Below, piece by piece: positions 1 through 11,070 of a stretch of DNA of 64,000 nucleotides. The notes beneath the pieces were generated by a model. That model saw nothing but the letters and a program-made list of their open reading frames with translations, had not been told where the DNA came from and did not search any database. The translations under genes were made by a program, and so were the position numbers. The DNA comes from Marsupella aquatica (Eukaryota; Marchantiophyta): positions 13,268,001-13,332,000 of the forward strand of contig OZ316894.1 in the NCBI GenBank assembly GCA_973895155.1, in the 5' to 3' direction. The first letter of the stretch is position 1, and each line of letters opens with the position of its first letter.

Positions 1-1015
1 CGTACAGAAGGACCAGGTCGCCTGTTATGATGTCAATCTTCCGTAGTCCTTTGTCGTGCTACTTCTTGGAAATTGCCTGTTGCTTCACTGCGTGTCGGGC
101 AACTAGTACCCGGGCTTCTTCTAATGCTTCAATCTGGTAAGCTCTGCCCAAAGAACTATCGGCCTCAAATAAGCAATCCTGAATACTTGCCTGTGGGTTG
201 TGAATTTCAAACTTGACCGGAACCAATGAGTGTTGCCCGAACACGAGAAAGTACGGACTATGACTGGTAGTAGTCTTGTAAGCCAAATTGTATGAGTACA
301 CAATGGCGTATAATTTGTCATCCCAATCTGTTTTGTGCGCGGCTACTGTTTTGTTGAGGATCTTCCCAATGATGCCATTCGCCCTCTCCGTTAGTTCGTT
401 GGCTTTTGGATGGTATGGGGTGGTCTTGCGGTGCTTGACCAGGTACCGTTCCGTAAGGCGCTCTACGGTTTCATTGATGAAATGCGTTCCCCGATTGTTG
501 ACTAACTCCAAAGGTGGCCCAAAGCGAGTTAAGATTTGCTCATACAAGAACCTGGCGCTGGTAGCGGCATCATCCTTCACCATAGCCCGAGCTTCCACCC
601 ATTTGGTGGAGTGGTCTATGGCTAGTAGGATGTACCTACACCTGCGTCTTTGGGTAACCAGAGTGAAGGGCCCAATGTAATCAATGGCCCACTTCTCAAA
701 TGGTGCTAGTGGAAGTACGGAGGTGAGTGGGTGATTGTGGGCTTTCCTTGGGGCGCCAGCCCGTTGACATAAATCGCACCCTTTATTAAAGCGTTGCACA
801 TCCCGATGTAACGTAGGCCACCAATACCCCAAATCCAAGATCTTACGAGCAGTAGTGATGGCCGCAAAATGGCCTCCAGCTTCCTCTTTGTGTCCGGCTC
901 GCATAACGATGAGCATTTCCTTGTATTCTAGGCAGCGCCGTAGCTTCCCATTAACTCCCTCTTTGTGTAAGTGGCCTTGTATCATCACATACGGTCCAGC
1001 CTTACGTAAGAACAC
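1..1015 (-). pseudogene. Ty3/gypsy integrase, decayed, runs off left edge
   Basis: This is the integrase end of a Ty3/gypsy polyprotein, which would insert retrotransposon cDNA into chromosomes. In order it shows an HHCC-type zinc finger (GGHFAA ... WWPTLHRDV ... CDLCQRAG), the catalytic core with AIDYIGPF (first Asp), then LVNNRGTHF where families normally have Asp before RGTHF, and LTERANG carrying the conserved Glu. The second catalytic Asp therefore appears replaced by Asn, so this copy should be inactive. Past residue 318 there is an in-frame TAG, and the same frame resumes as HDKGLRKIDI...GDLVLLY, the usual GDLVL tail of the integrase, up to base 1. It is the last domain of the - strand element whose RT, protease and gag lie to the right. 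Family assignment is confident; activity is very unlikely. Confidence 0.9.
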
Positions 1016-2556
1016 GGCGGCGGCCTCCTGATTGATTCCATCGGGGATGCAGCCCGTTAGGAGGAAGGTAATAAGCGGTCCGTACCACGTGGGTGTACCT
1101 GCCCCTACGTGGAATAATTCCTCATCTGGAAAGGTATCGTTAATAGACTGATCTACGGGTACGCCGTCTAGTCTTGAAAAGAAATTGGTGTTGAGGTGTG
1201 CCTTCCCCGACCAAACCTGTACCTTGTAGTTAAACTCCTATAAGAGCAATACCCACCTGGCTATCCATCCCATGACATCTGCTTTGTTCACCATATACTT
1301 TAAACTATCATGATCCGTATGAAAGATGACTTTATATCCAAGCAGGTAGTGTCAAAACTTCTTACACAAGTAGATAATGCCTAGAGCTTCTTGATCGGTG
1401 GGGGAATAATTCTTCTCGGTCATAAATAGCTAACGGCTAGCAAAATAGATGGGGTGGTTGCAACCGTCCTTGTCCAGTTGGCTTAGTATGGACCCGATGC
1501 AAAACCCCAAAACGTTGACGTACACATGGAATTCCTTATTCCAATCTGGGGTTACCATGATAGGTGCCGTGATGAGTCGGCGCCAAAGTTCTTCAAAAGC
1601 TATATGTCCCCGGGGTGTCTCTTCAATCACTGCATCCTTCTTCATCATCTCCGTTAGGGGTAACGTAATTTTAGCAAAATCTTTGATGAATCGACGATAG
1701 TACCCTATGCAACCCAAGAATGACCGTACTGCTTTGTGATCCACGGGGAATACTACCGCCATCCAGGCCACAACCTTCTCTTGGTCTACCTCGATACCCC
1801 GTTTGGACACACGATGCTCGAGTAACACCCCTTCCTCTACTTTGAAAAAACATTTAGTCGGATGCAACTTTAAATTTACTTCTCTGCATTGTTGTAGCGT
1901 ACGACGTAAATGTTTGGGGTGCATGGCGATGGTTCCAAAGATGGCAAAGTCATCAATAAATATTTCCAGGAATTCCCGTAGAAAGTCATGGAAGATATTC
2001 ATCATGAGTCTCTGGAACATGGCCGGCGTTACACAGTCCAAATGGCATTCTGCAAAATGCAAACGTCCCCCACTCCATAGTGAACGTTGTTTTAAGCTGA
2101 TCTGAGAGTCCGATCCAGATTCAATTGTAGCCCGAATACCCATCGAGGAATGTATAGATTTCATTACAGGCTACCATATCCAGAACCATATCCATGAATG
2201 GTAACGGGTAGTGATCCTTCCGGGTGGCGTCATTTAGTTTACGATAGTCCTGGCATATGCAAATTTTGGGCTTCCCATCCGTACCTCCCTTCTTTGGCAC
2301 AATGACAATGTGAGACACCCAATCACTGGCCATTAATTACCGGGTAGATGATATCCGTGGCCAGAAGATGATCAATCTCCTCCTTCACCAAAATGGAGTA
2401 CCTTGGGTTCATGCAGCGTTGCCGCCGCCGTACGGCGTGAGCTCCTAAGTTTAAATTGATCGTGTGTTCTCCCAACTCGGGGGAGACTCCAGTCAAATCA
2501 TGATGGCACCATATCTTCATACTCCTTAAGCAGTGCTTGGATGGATTTTTCCGCAT
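1016..2556 (-). pseudogene. Ty3/gypsy reverse transcriptase and RNase H, decayed
   Basis: Reverse transcriptase of the same - strand gypsy element. Reading leftwards there are the ...NPRYSILVKEEIDHLLA entry block, SHIVIVPKKGGTDGKP, DYRKLNDATRKDHYPLPF and FLDGYSGYN, then FIDDFAIFG as the YxDD-type catalytic motif (with Phe in place of Tyr) and FLGCIGYYRRFIKDFA. RNase H follows: VYVNVLGFCIGSILSQ, where families usually have VDAS at the start, then TEKNYSPTDQEALG and FHTDHDSLKYM. Several in-frame stops and frame changes separate these blocks (around 1225, 1352, 2120 and 2330). The block order matches intact gypsy polyproteins, so this is a dead copy, not a rearranged gene. Confidence 0.9.
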
Positions 2557-2699
2557 CCCCCTTCAGAGCATGGCCTAAGTTGAAAGACTTATCCATCCCA
2601 ATGGTGTACTTCCGGTAGTGTTCCTTCCTTATGACCTCCACTTGATTACGCAAGTTAGGGTCTAGACTTGCATCTAGCTTGGCTAACCAAACCCCTCCG

Positions 2700-3604
2700 T
2701 ACATTGGTGGCGTCAGGATTGGCTTCGGAATTGGGGTTGCTTCCTCTTGTAGCAGGATGGATGGATCCTAGGAGACTCGTTTCTTATGCTTTGGCCTTGG
2801 GGTTTCAGCCTCGGGCAATGCTTTGGTAGGTTCCCGGTCAGTAGGGTCAGCATCGGTAGAGGAAGCATCAGCTCCCTGCTTAGATGGAGCCGTATCCTCC
2901 GTATCCTCCGAGTTGATGGCTTGCACTTGCTGTTCATCCACCGGAATGCTAGAGAAGCTCGGGGTGGTCCCGCCTATAACGACCTTTGGGTAATTCAGGA
3001 GATGCGTCTCCCGAGTTGCCTCTATTCCAAAAACATCTTCCTTAGAAAGGGATGAGATGAGCTCAATCATATTGAGCTCTTCTTCCTCCAAGGTCTCTGA
3101 ATCATACTCCTTGGGTCCCTGTGGAGTCTCGCCCTGATAATTGTCCATCGCCCAGGATGCTCGTACCATGGGTGTCCCAAATCGTAGTTCCTTCTTTCCC
3201 CAGTTTGTGACTACGCGGCCACCGTACAGCCACGGCCTTCCCAATAGGACCGGGTAAGAAGATGGTCGGACCGGCCTCATGACCAAAAAGTTTAGATAAA
3301 ACTCCACACCTCCTACAAGGGTGAGAACCTCGGTGAGCGTGCCCAGGGGGAGTACTCTTGCACCATTTGCTAATCAAATAGCTTGGGTTGTGGGTTGATA
3401 CATGAGGTACCCCAATTTTATAGATGTTTCCTTAGTCATAATATTGACTCCCACTCCGCCGTCCATGAGAACCATCTTGATGGTACAGCCCTTGATCTCA
3501 ATCGAGATGTCCGGTGCCCCCAGGTCTTCGCAGATCATATTACAATCCACAACACCAACACGTGGTAGCCGTCTTCTCTGTCGGCCCGTGAGCAACTCTC
3601 TCAA
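2700..3604 (-). pseudogene. Ty3/gypsy aspartic protease region and linker
   Basis: The segment between gag and RT of the gypsy element. A retroviral-type protease signature is visible as VLMDGGVGVNIMT near 3430-3490; plant gypsy families commonly have a D-G-G-S-G-V-N-I version here. It is followed by LGYLMYQPTTQAI and, in another frame, a stretch reading NFLVMRPVRPSSYPVLLGRPWLYG, a block usually found at the protease C-terminus. A hydrophilic linker rich in E, D and T follows before RT. Frames are broken at about 3374 and 3307. The enzyme would process the polyprotein, but this copy is not expected to work. Confidence 0.8.
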
Positions 3605-3952
3605 TTGTTGCCGGTATTGGGGATTATTCTGGAGTAGTTATCCTACTGTCGCTGTGACTGGGCAACTCTTCACATCTTGCCAAATATTGTATTCCTCCTT
3701 CTTTTCTTCCTTTGGCTGTTGCTTTGCTTTCGCTTCCCGCTTCTCCTGCTCTTCTCGTTGAGCGGCCTCAGTTGCTTTTAGGTCTTTATCGATCGCTTTC
3801 TAGTACTCTCATGCTTCGTATGCTTCCAACTGTTGCTTTACCAACTCTTTGATGCGGGGATAGAATAGCTTTGGGTCATCCCAACGGTAGTCGTCGTCCT
3901 CCTCCGAGGGTATTTCTATCGTTGGCTGCACTGGCATGGTATCTTGCTTCCG

Positions 3953-5639
3953 TCAATGTTTCTCTTCCTGTTTCTCTTGCTTTTGTTCGGATCTGGTTGA
4001 CACTTGGTAACATTTGGCCTCATTTGACGGATTGGGGTGTTTCGTTACATCAACCAGGTTGACCCACTCGGTGGTATCATCTTGCCATTCTACGGTGATC
4101 ATTTGAACGACTGCATCGCTTGGAGCTGGTCCACTTGGGGCCGGCCTAGCCGCGCTTGCTCGTGCGGCTATCACCAATGGGCAATTAGCTGTGGAATGAG
4201 CCTCCGTTTTGCAAACTTGACACAGTGGCATGCCTCGGCCATCTCCTTGCCGTTTTTGTTCAGTGCATTCCCTTGCAAAGTGACTGGGCTTCTCACAGTT
4301 GTAACAAACTGGGGATCGCCAAATCCCTGGCTTAGGAGGAATGCTCAAGTTACTTATAACTTGGAAGCCTCTACCACGATTTGGGTATGGATATGCAGTT
4401 ATGCCAGCCAAATTTCAAGGACCCACCGTAGAAATCTGATACACGGAGTCAGGGGGTTCTTTGAAGAAGTACTTCGTGGACTCCGGTTCTGGCCCCGGGC
4501 TGTCGACATCATCCAATTCCACTTGATGGACTCGATGCTTCCATCTTGGGCATTCTTGCACCGCATGGCCCGATTGGAAGCACTTGGAGGACCAAGCATG
4601 CGCTCGGGTTTTGGATGGCTTCTTCTTCTCCACAGGCTTCTCCGCAAGATGTACCAACAATGCCTTGAGATGATCAGTGATTTCATTGAGTTTGTCTGTT
4701 CGGCAGCCTTGGGATCTGGTACCATTCTTTGAACGCGGGGCTTGACTTTCTCCTCCTTAGCGCACCATTTCTTCTTCTTGCTTCGGGCCTTGCTCTCCAA
4801 ATCACTACCCAATGAGCTTGAGGTGGAGGAGCCACTAGTTGAAGTGAAATCTGAACTAGATCCCGTCTCTGAACTGGACGAGGTCAAATGATGTTTCTTC
4901 TTCTTCTTGCGCTTCTTCTTCGTCTTGTTGTCTGATTCGGAGTCAGTGTGACTGAAGGTCTGGTACTTGCTCTTCTTTTGTCATGCCCATTGGCTTTGTC
5001 GGGAGTTATAGGTGGACTCCCTGTATGTTTTGACGCACGCAATGGCTGCCTACATTGAAATTGGGTTATTTTGGCGTACCCAAAATTGCATATCCGTTGG
5101 CAATCCATGTAGAAACCACGTAAGCTGGAGCGCATCGCCTAGCTTGGGCCAGATCTTGGTAGTGAGTTTTTGGAACTTCTGAATGAATTTTTGCAAGAAC
5201 TCCTTCTTCCCCATGCAAAGTTGACCAATCTTCAACAAGGAACGCTGCTCCGCTCCAATGGCACAAAACTCTTGTAACAACGCGGCTTGGAATTGTGGCC
5301 ATGTGATTATGGGCTGCAACAAGTTGTACCATGGACGAGCTTCTCCTCGTATTACTCAGAGAGAATTGTCAACTTAATGGTGTCCTCTCTGTTGGCCTTA
5401 GCAGTGGCTTCAAACTCATCCAACCATTCATCCGGATCGTCCCCATGACGTCCCTTGAAAGGTCGGTAATGAAACCGTGATTGCTGTGATACTTGTGGGG
5501 GAGCTTGGGCCGCACAAGCCACAGCCGGAGGGGCTGCTGCCATGGGTACTGGTGGCGGAGGTGGCGCTGGCAGTGGTGCACCAAGGGCCGGACCAGGATC
5601 TGCTGGACCGGATCTTGAAGGTCTTGGTGGTATGTTCAT
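3953..5639 (-). pseudogene. Ty3/gypsy gag with two CCHC zinc knuckles
   Basis: The capsid/nucleocapsid part of the gypsy element. The probable start is the ATG at 5639 (MNIPPRPSRSGP), followed by a proline/alanine-rich leader and a retrotransposon gag domain (FKGRHGDDPDEWLDEFEATA...). The nucleocapsid part holds two CX2CX4HX4C knuckles: CYNCEKPSHFAREC near 4265-4310 and CQVCKTEAHSTANC near 4180-4220. An acidic and basic low-complexity stretch (poly-Ser, KKKK) lies between at about 4750-4900. Stops and frame shifts occur near 5350, 5060 and 4400. Gag would form the virus-like particle that packages element RNA. Confidence 0.82.
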
Positions 5640-5855
5640 CCGTCAAGGCGATTGTGAGTCCTCCAAGTCTGAAGATTTGGAACTTGTTGTGGTTGCACTC
5701 TCTCATTCGCTTATCAATCTCCTTAAGTAAGCCGCTTGAGAACGAGTGACAGGCATCTACTCTTATAAATGTAATGGTTAGCAACTATTTGGGGCCCAAG
5801 GTCCTGTGATCAGGTACATACGCACATGTCTCTATTAGACTACTATACTTAGAAT

Positions 5856-5875
5856 GCCCCCTCCATCTAGCGCCA
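5856..5875 (-). other. Possible gypsy primer binding site
   Basis: On the - strand this reads TGGCGCTAGATGGAGGGGGC, beginning with the TGG that pairs with a tRNA CCA end. It lies just upstream of the gag leader and next to sequence that resembles an LTR. The tRNA species was not identified, so this is a positional inference. Confidence 0.4.
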
Positions 5876-6700
5876 AAAACAAAGGCTATGTCATGCCGTA
5901 AGCTTCATCCTTACACGGATTTTGGCTTAGACGGGCATAATCTTCATTAGTTTTGAGGGTTCGGGCAAGGAGGGATGTGCAAACTGAACCTTACTCCCGT
6001 AATCTAGCGCTAAGTGCGCCTAGTCCTACTTACAAAAATGTCATGGGTATAGTTTGTGTTCCGCCGCCGAAATGTACCTTAAGTCGATAGTTGGATCAAC
6101 CCCGGCTTAAGGACTTCTAAGCCTTTGTGTTGTCCACCTCCGATCCAGATCCGATGATACGGGTATCCAACCCAGGCTCGCAACCACTATCCACAGCCGA
6201 CACCCCGTGCACAACTCGTATAATGCGTTTGGCCAAGCATTCTCTACCCATATACAAGATTCATACATGCAACTGAGCTCACAAGCATTCAATCTTGGTT
6301 TACAGGAAGGAAATGGTGGGAAAAGACTTTACTTCAGACCCCATCATACAGATACACACGGTTGACTCAACATCTCTTGAGTGAACAGGCCCAACGGCAG
6401 AGAGGCGTACACTACAACGGAGCCCGGCTCTGCACTCGCCCAACAAGCTTAGTCGTACCCTCCCTCCTTGGTGCTCTTTTACTCACAAAGACTGGGACTG
6501 CCCGCACATACTGCGGATGCCCGGTTCTGAAACTAAATCCCCCCCCCCCGGCCTCTACCGGGGGGTGCACTAAATACTAAGAGCCAGGGCTTGGAGTGGC
6601 CACGTGCTCAAATCTATGCTATCCAAGATTCTAAACTCTGCTAATTATTAGGCTGTAAAATGGTGTGTCTTATTCTAAGATTCTAACTACGAAGGTCGGT
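5876..6700 (-). repeat. Probable LTR of the left gypsy element
   Basis: This non-coding block abuts the primer-site candidate and resembles a second block at 33.5-35.6 kb. Shared pieces include a CCGCCGNAATGTACC stretch (6062-6075 and 33752-33770), CCCGGCTTA-GGGACTTCTAAGCC (6101-6123 and 33797-33820), and a C-run/G-run hairpin (6543-6566 and 34808-34829) followed by a TACTNNNAG string. The match in order and spacing is what two LTR copies would show. The exact right edge is unclear and lies between about 6600 and 6790. Confidence 0.6.
6543..6566. repeat. GC-rich hairpin in LTR
   Basis: A run of C ending in CCGG, then CCTCTA, then CCGGGGGG forms a strong stem-loop. The same stem-loop is kept in the other LTR copy at 34808-34829, so it is probably a functional or structural part of the LTR transcript. 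Confidence 0.6.
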
Positions 6701-6792
6701 TTGGATAGGATAGCGTTGCTAACTAGTTTTGGTGCTTGTCCTTATCGTCTGACTACCCTACTCCTAACTCTATCCTAAACCTACTCCGCCCG

Positions 6793-7205
6793 CTAATGTC
6801 TGGCACGCTTGCCAAACCCGCCTGAGTTGGATTTGGAGCAACCATCCCGTTGCCTCCTGAGCCGGTCGGCGTCCTGCTTGAGCAACAGAGATTTGTTCTC
6901 TTGCTTCGCCATGTCCGTCTCCTTCGCGGCTTCCTGGCACACCTCTTCCAATTGTTGGGCGTCGCTTGTCAGCTTGTCCACCAATTGGGCTTGTTTTGTG
7001 GCTTCTCCTTGAATCCCTACCACTTCCGCCTTCAGGGCGTCTATCTTGGCTGCATCTTGCTGGGCCTAGGCGTCGGCCTCTTCCACATCTTTTTGCCAGA
7101 TGACAGCTTGTCCCTTCATATGGTCAATCTGGGTTCGGAGCCGTGCAATCTCGGCATCCTTCCTGACTCCGGCCTGTTCTGCCAAGGCTGCTCGGTGTCG
7201 TCAGG
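6793..7205 (-). pseudogene. C-terminal fragment of a coiled-coil gag-like ORF
   Basis: A - strand coding remnant rich in A, E, K, Q and heptad-like patterns (VDKLTSDAQQLEEVCQEAAKE...), ending in a basic tail FGKRARH and a stop at 6793. Upstream in a broken frame it reads LAEQAGVRKDAEIARLRTQID, clearly related to LAEQARVGRDAEIAWLQTQID at 28550-28617 on the + strand. It is therefore the end of the same element-borne protein family. At about 7197-7205 it stops where a different repeat begins. The function is unknown; a structural gag-like role is an inference from context and the coiled coil. Confidence 0.6.
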
Positions 7206-8650
7206 ATGGATAATAGAGAAGGGGAAGTGAAGGCCTTAATTTTGAGTTGGAGGTATTTGGTGAAGGATTGCAATTTGGGTGTGACTTTTGTTGTACTGGA
7301 AAACGGCTAATAAGACAAAAGAGGAATAAAAAAGTGAAAGTTGAAGCTTAGGCTTAAGGAATTGGAGGCATTTATTGTGGAAGTGACATGTGGTGGGCTG
7401 GGAGGATTCAAATTCATACGGACATGTTGGAGATGGCAGTTGGAGGCACGGAGGACGTTAGAGGGATTCTCGAGAAGGAGTTGACAGGAAGGAGGAAGCA
7501 AGAAAAGGGATGCAAACGGGAATGGAGGCAGTCGATAAGTGTTCAGGTGAAGAAGGGGATAAGGAGGATGGGAGAAAGAGGGCACTGGAAGTTGATGTCA
7601 AGAGGAAGAGCGCTAGGGAGAGCTCAGAAGGGAGAAAGGAGATTTACAGCCAAGGACAGGATTTTGGTGTGAAAGATTTTGAGGGAAGAGATGTGCGCTC
7701 GGGAGTTCAGAGGAAAAGGGGGAGATGAATTTGGACGAGTAGTGGGAGGGGGATTTTAAAAACTTCACAAAGAAATGCTGAGGCGGGCGATAGGCTGCCG
7801 ATCGTCATTGGAAGGAAGAAAGAAAGAGAATTTTTGAGAAGTGCATAGCAGGACGGCGTTGGAGAGTTGAAAGGATATGCGATTGTGAAGGGAAGCTCTC
7901 GAGGGGAGTTCAAAAAAAGAGGTGGAAATCGATGGACTGGGAGGGTATGCGCGCGCAATCTGAATTCAGAGCTTTCAAGTGAATAGGGGACTTCAGTGGA
8001 AGAGAGGGAATGGAAGTCGAGGCTGGTTTAAGGTTACAGTTTTCTTTCTGGAAGGAAAGCGAAGGCGCGACGGAGGTTCAGGAACAAAAAGAATAAGGAG
8101 GAAATCAGCCGTCTGGGGTGAACAAAGAAAAGAGGCTGGGATTGAAGAGAGAATTTGGTGCCTGAAGATCGCAAATGCCGTGAGAAGGATGATTCCGAGT
8201 AATTGATGTCAGAGATAGCAAAGCCTTGATGCTGGGTGATTGAGGGTGTGGAACTTTGTGAGATTCGGAAAGGAGAGTGGAGAACAAGGAATGAGCGAGA
8301 AGGAATTCAATGCTTGGAAATCGCGAACGCTGTTGGAATTAGGAATTTTTTTCAGGTGAATGAAGGCTGAGCTGACGAAGCTGCGAGTGCTACAGGAGGT
8401 TTCCAAATTCTCTGCTGTCCGAAGCGGAACAAGGCGGAGTGAATTCAGGAGATACTAAGTGGAGAGGCGATTCAGAGGTTGTGGCGATTCCGGGGTTGTG
8501 ATCTGAGAGCGAAGGAGTTGAATAAAGAAATTGAAAGCACTAAGAAGTTTGAGTATGTAAGGAGATTTGAGGGGAAAGTTGGGAGATTATGGGTGAAGAA
8601 AGTGCATGGGTGAAGAAAGTGCAGTGTCCTGGATAGAGACATTGGATCCT
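7197..8650 (+). repeat. Purine-biased interspersed repeat, copy 1
   Basis: A stretch whose + strand is strongly G/A-rich and which has no believable coding capacity. Its first part (TGTCGTCAGGATGGA, then AGTGAAGGCCTTAATTTTGA and GACATGTGGTGGGCTGGGAG) matches 22128-22400 in the same orientation. Weaker matches continue, for example GCTGCCGATCGT at 7796-7810 and 22727-22738, and GCCGTCTG. It may be part of a long LTR or of a non-autonomous element. Open frames on the - strand here are pyrimidine-rich by-products of the composition. Confidence 0.55.
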
Positions 8651-8840
8651 CACGTGAGTTGGCATGCCTGTCCCCAGTTGTTAATTACCTGAATTCATAT
8701 GAGTTGTCCTTTGTCCTCAAAGTTCAAATGGGCCTTTCAATTAAACTCCACATCACATAACTTGCATGAACGCAAAGAAAGGGTCAATCCCAATGAAAGA
8801 CCCAATGATGGAGAGTTCAACAGGGAAAGAAACTGGAGAA

Positions 8841-10000
8841 TTAGTTGTCAGCAAAACCTGCCCATAGTGGAGCCCACAAGTGGTCTATACTGTCATTTCT
8901 TAATTTGAAATGATTGTCTTTGTTATTAATCTCCCTATTTGCCTCTAGGAACTCCAACAAAGGCATGACTCCATGTGTAAGAGTTGGAGTTGAAGACCTC
9001 AAGTATGGAGTATATTGTTCACCTTTCTCATCCTTCAAGATCATATTATGCAACACCACACATGCCATTTAAATGTTAGTCAAATTTGACTCAAACCAAG
9101 ATCTGGCTGGCCTATTGAGGTCTCAAACCTGGCTTGTAGAACCCCAAAGGCCCTCTCCACATCTTTTCTAGCACCCTCTGGCACCTAGTAAAGTGACTCA
9201 ATTTTTCAGTCTGTGGTGATTGCATTGTAGAAATGAACATAGACCACTTTGGATATATCCCATCCACTAGTAGATATGCTCGTCTGTACTCAACACCGTT
9301 GACATAGTAGGAAACATTGGCAGAATCATTCACTACCCACTCATTGAGAAGGGGCGACCTGTCCAAAACATTAAGGTCATTGTTGCCCCAAACCAGCCCC
9401 CAAAATGCATGCCAAATCCAAAGTTCCTGATCAGCAATAGCCTCATGTATAATTGAATTGGTCTTATTTTTGTTGCTGTACTGACCTTGCCATACTACAG
9501 GGTGCGCAGTTCTCCACTGCCAGTGCATGCAATCCGAGGACCCAATCATTCCAGGAAAACCTCTGGCCTGGTTAATTTCAAGGTGGTTCTGGACATCCTG
9601 AGCAGTTGGCTTCCTCAAATACCTCTCTTGAATGGTATAGTTTTCTGCTGGCTTAATTTGACAAACGTGTACAATGATTCTAAAGCTATGGCCCCTGCAA
9701 TTCTAATACTCATCCATTGCATCTGCTCCGACTCCATAAGCTAGTTGTCATAATGCTGCAGTGAGTGTTTGCTATGGAGATTGAGGTGGAGATAAACCAG
9801 GTTTCCTTGCAATATCACACTTCAATTGGAAGTATTTGTCGTGTGCACACACAACAGACAAAATTTTATTGAACAAATAATTGCTCATCCTATACCCCCT
9901 TCTATATAAGAGCTCCCCATAAGTAGGATTCTCTGCAAAATAATCATGCCACAAATCTACGGCACCTTTTTCTCTCTTCCTATCCACACGTTCTTGCTCT
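8841..10000 (-). pseudogene. PIF/Harbinger-type transposase (HARBI1/ALP1-like)
   Basis: A DDE transposase of the PIF/Harbinger group, which excises and inserts DNA transposons at TWA-type sites. Blocks in order on the - strand: KREKGAVDLWHDYFAENPTY (about 9980), YRRGYRMSNYLFNKIL, LRKPTAQDVQNHLEINQARGFPGMIGSSDCMHWQW (first catalytic Asp), WIWHAFWGL...NDLNVLDRSPL, LLVDGIYPKW (second Asp), then after a frameshift near 9170 the block ARKDVERAFGVLQ with the catalytic Glu, and finally VVLHNMILKDE near 9045. All three catalytic positions can be seen, but in different frames; further breaks occur near 9770 and 9625. I did not find the terminal inverted repeats or a TTA/TAA duplication. It is a dead copy. 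Confidence 0.88.
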
Positions 10001-10883
10001 TGCCTAGTCTAGATCCTCCATGCTTCCCTTTCCTTGGTCTTGTCAAGATGGTGGTGATGGTGAGTGGTCCACTGTACATCATCATCTCCCATAATTGCTC
10101 CTCTTCATCCCAATCTGCTTCATTGTCCTGTACCTTTAAAAAAAATCAGATCCCCATCTTTCTATGCTGTCCATGCAGTCAACCGAAGCAGTACAGTAAC
10201 AATTATTTAAAAAATTGCTCAAACTTGCCCAAATGTCCACCAGATTCACGTGAACTCTACCAACAGCATTCACAACTTCTCACACATCAGATTTCTGGCA
10301 AAGCACGAGCACTACAGCAATGGCTTTTGGCACTACTGCAAGGACAAGAACTGAAGGTGCAGAGCACATAGGGTTCAGTTGGACTTGTGGCTAGTTTGAA
10401 CAGGGCCAAGAGCAATTCAAACCATGATTAAAGGATGGCTGCCAAAAATCCCACTACCGCTGGAGATTGTAGCGCGGATGGAGGTCACGGCTATTTTATG
10501 GTGTTGAACCTTACAGGGAAAATTTGGGTTTGGAGGTCAGCGACCTCCAAACTGCTGGAGATGCTTATTGCTCTTGTATCACGGATTCAAGCCCATCGCT
10601 TAAAAAAATTTGCAAGTACATTACCGCATTTTCAAAACGAGTGTGACGTCTTGACAACTTACTTGACAAGGTCATCAAAGTTGTCAACTATTTGCAAAAC
10701 CTTACCTTTGACTGGGAGATGTGTCCATTGTTTGAGAGCTTCTAGATCTTTGTTTAAGCTGAAGTTTTTCTAGCATGGTCTCTTATGTCGGTTTTATTTC
10801 CCAAGTTTTTGAAGATAGTTTGCTCCATTTTGTATAAACACAAAGATGGTCAAAATTTATATATCATGATCGATGCTCCTGAG
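10001..10883. other. No recognisable gene
   Basis: Non-coding or unrecognised sequence to the right of the Harbinger pseudogene. The longest + strand open frame (10435-10773) has no family resemblance or codon signal I trust. Confidence 0.5.
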
Positions 10884-11070
10884 GAGGTGTTTACAAATGA
10901 CAAGAAACAGGAAACAGTAACAGCAAACTGGTCACAGAAAAATGAGTGGTAATTGTTTTGAAATTTTATTTTGAAGTTTTGATTTTGATTTTGTCACCAT
11001 CATATTGCTAGCGCCCGGAGCTAGAAACAGCAGCGCTTGATGCTACCAAAAAAATGTCATGTTTTTAATT
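10884..11070 (+). mobile_element. Truncated copy of the GAGGTGTTTAC terminal-repeat family
   Basis: It begins GAGGTGTTTACAAATGACA and is followed by ACAGGAAACAG and CTGGTCACAG subterminal motifs, then TTGCTAGCGCCCGGAGCTAG, a degenerate form of the palindrome that marks the 38-54 kb unit. This is the same arrangement as the 372-bp element at 37461-37832. No matching right end (CCTGTTTCCTGTCT...) was found, so it is probably a 5' fragment or an old copy. Confidence 0.6.

Noticed and set aside
4037-4732. 231-codon + strand frame
   Set aside because: It is the antisense shadow of the gypsy gag zinc-knuckle region on the - strand.
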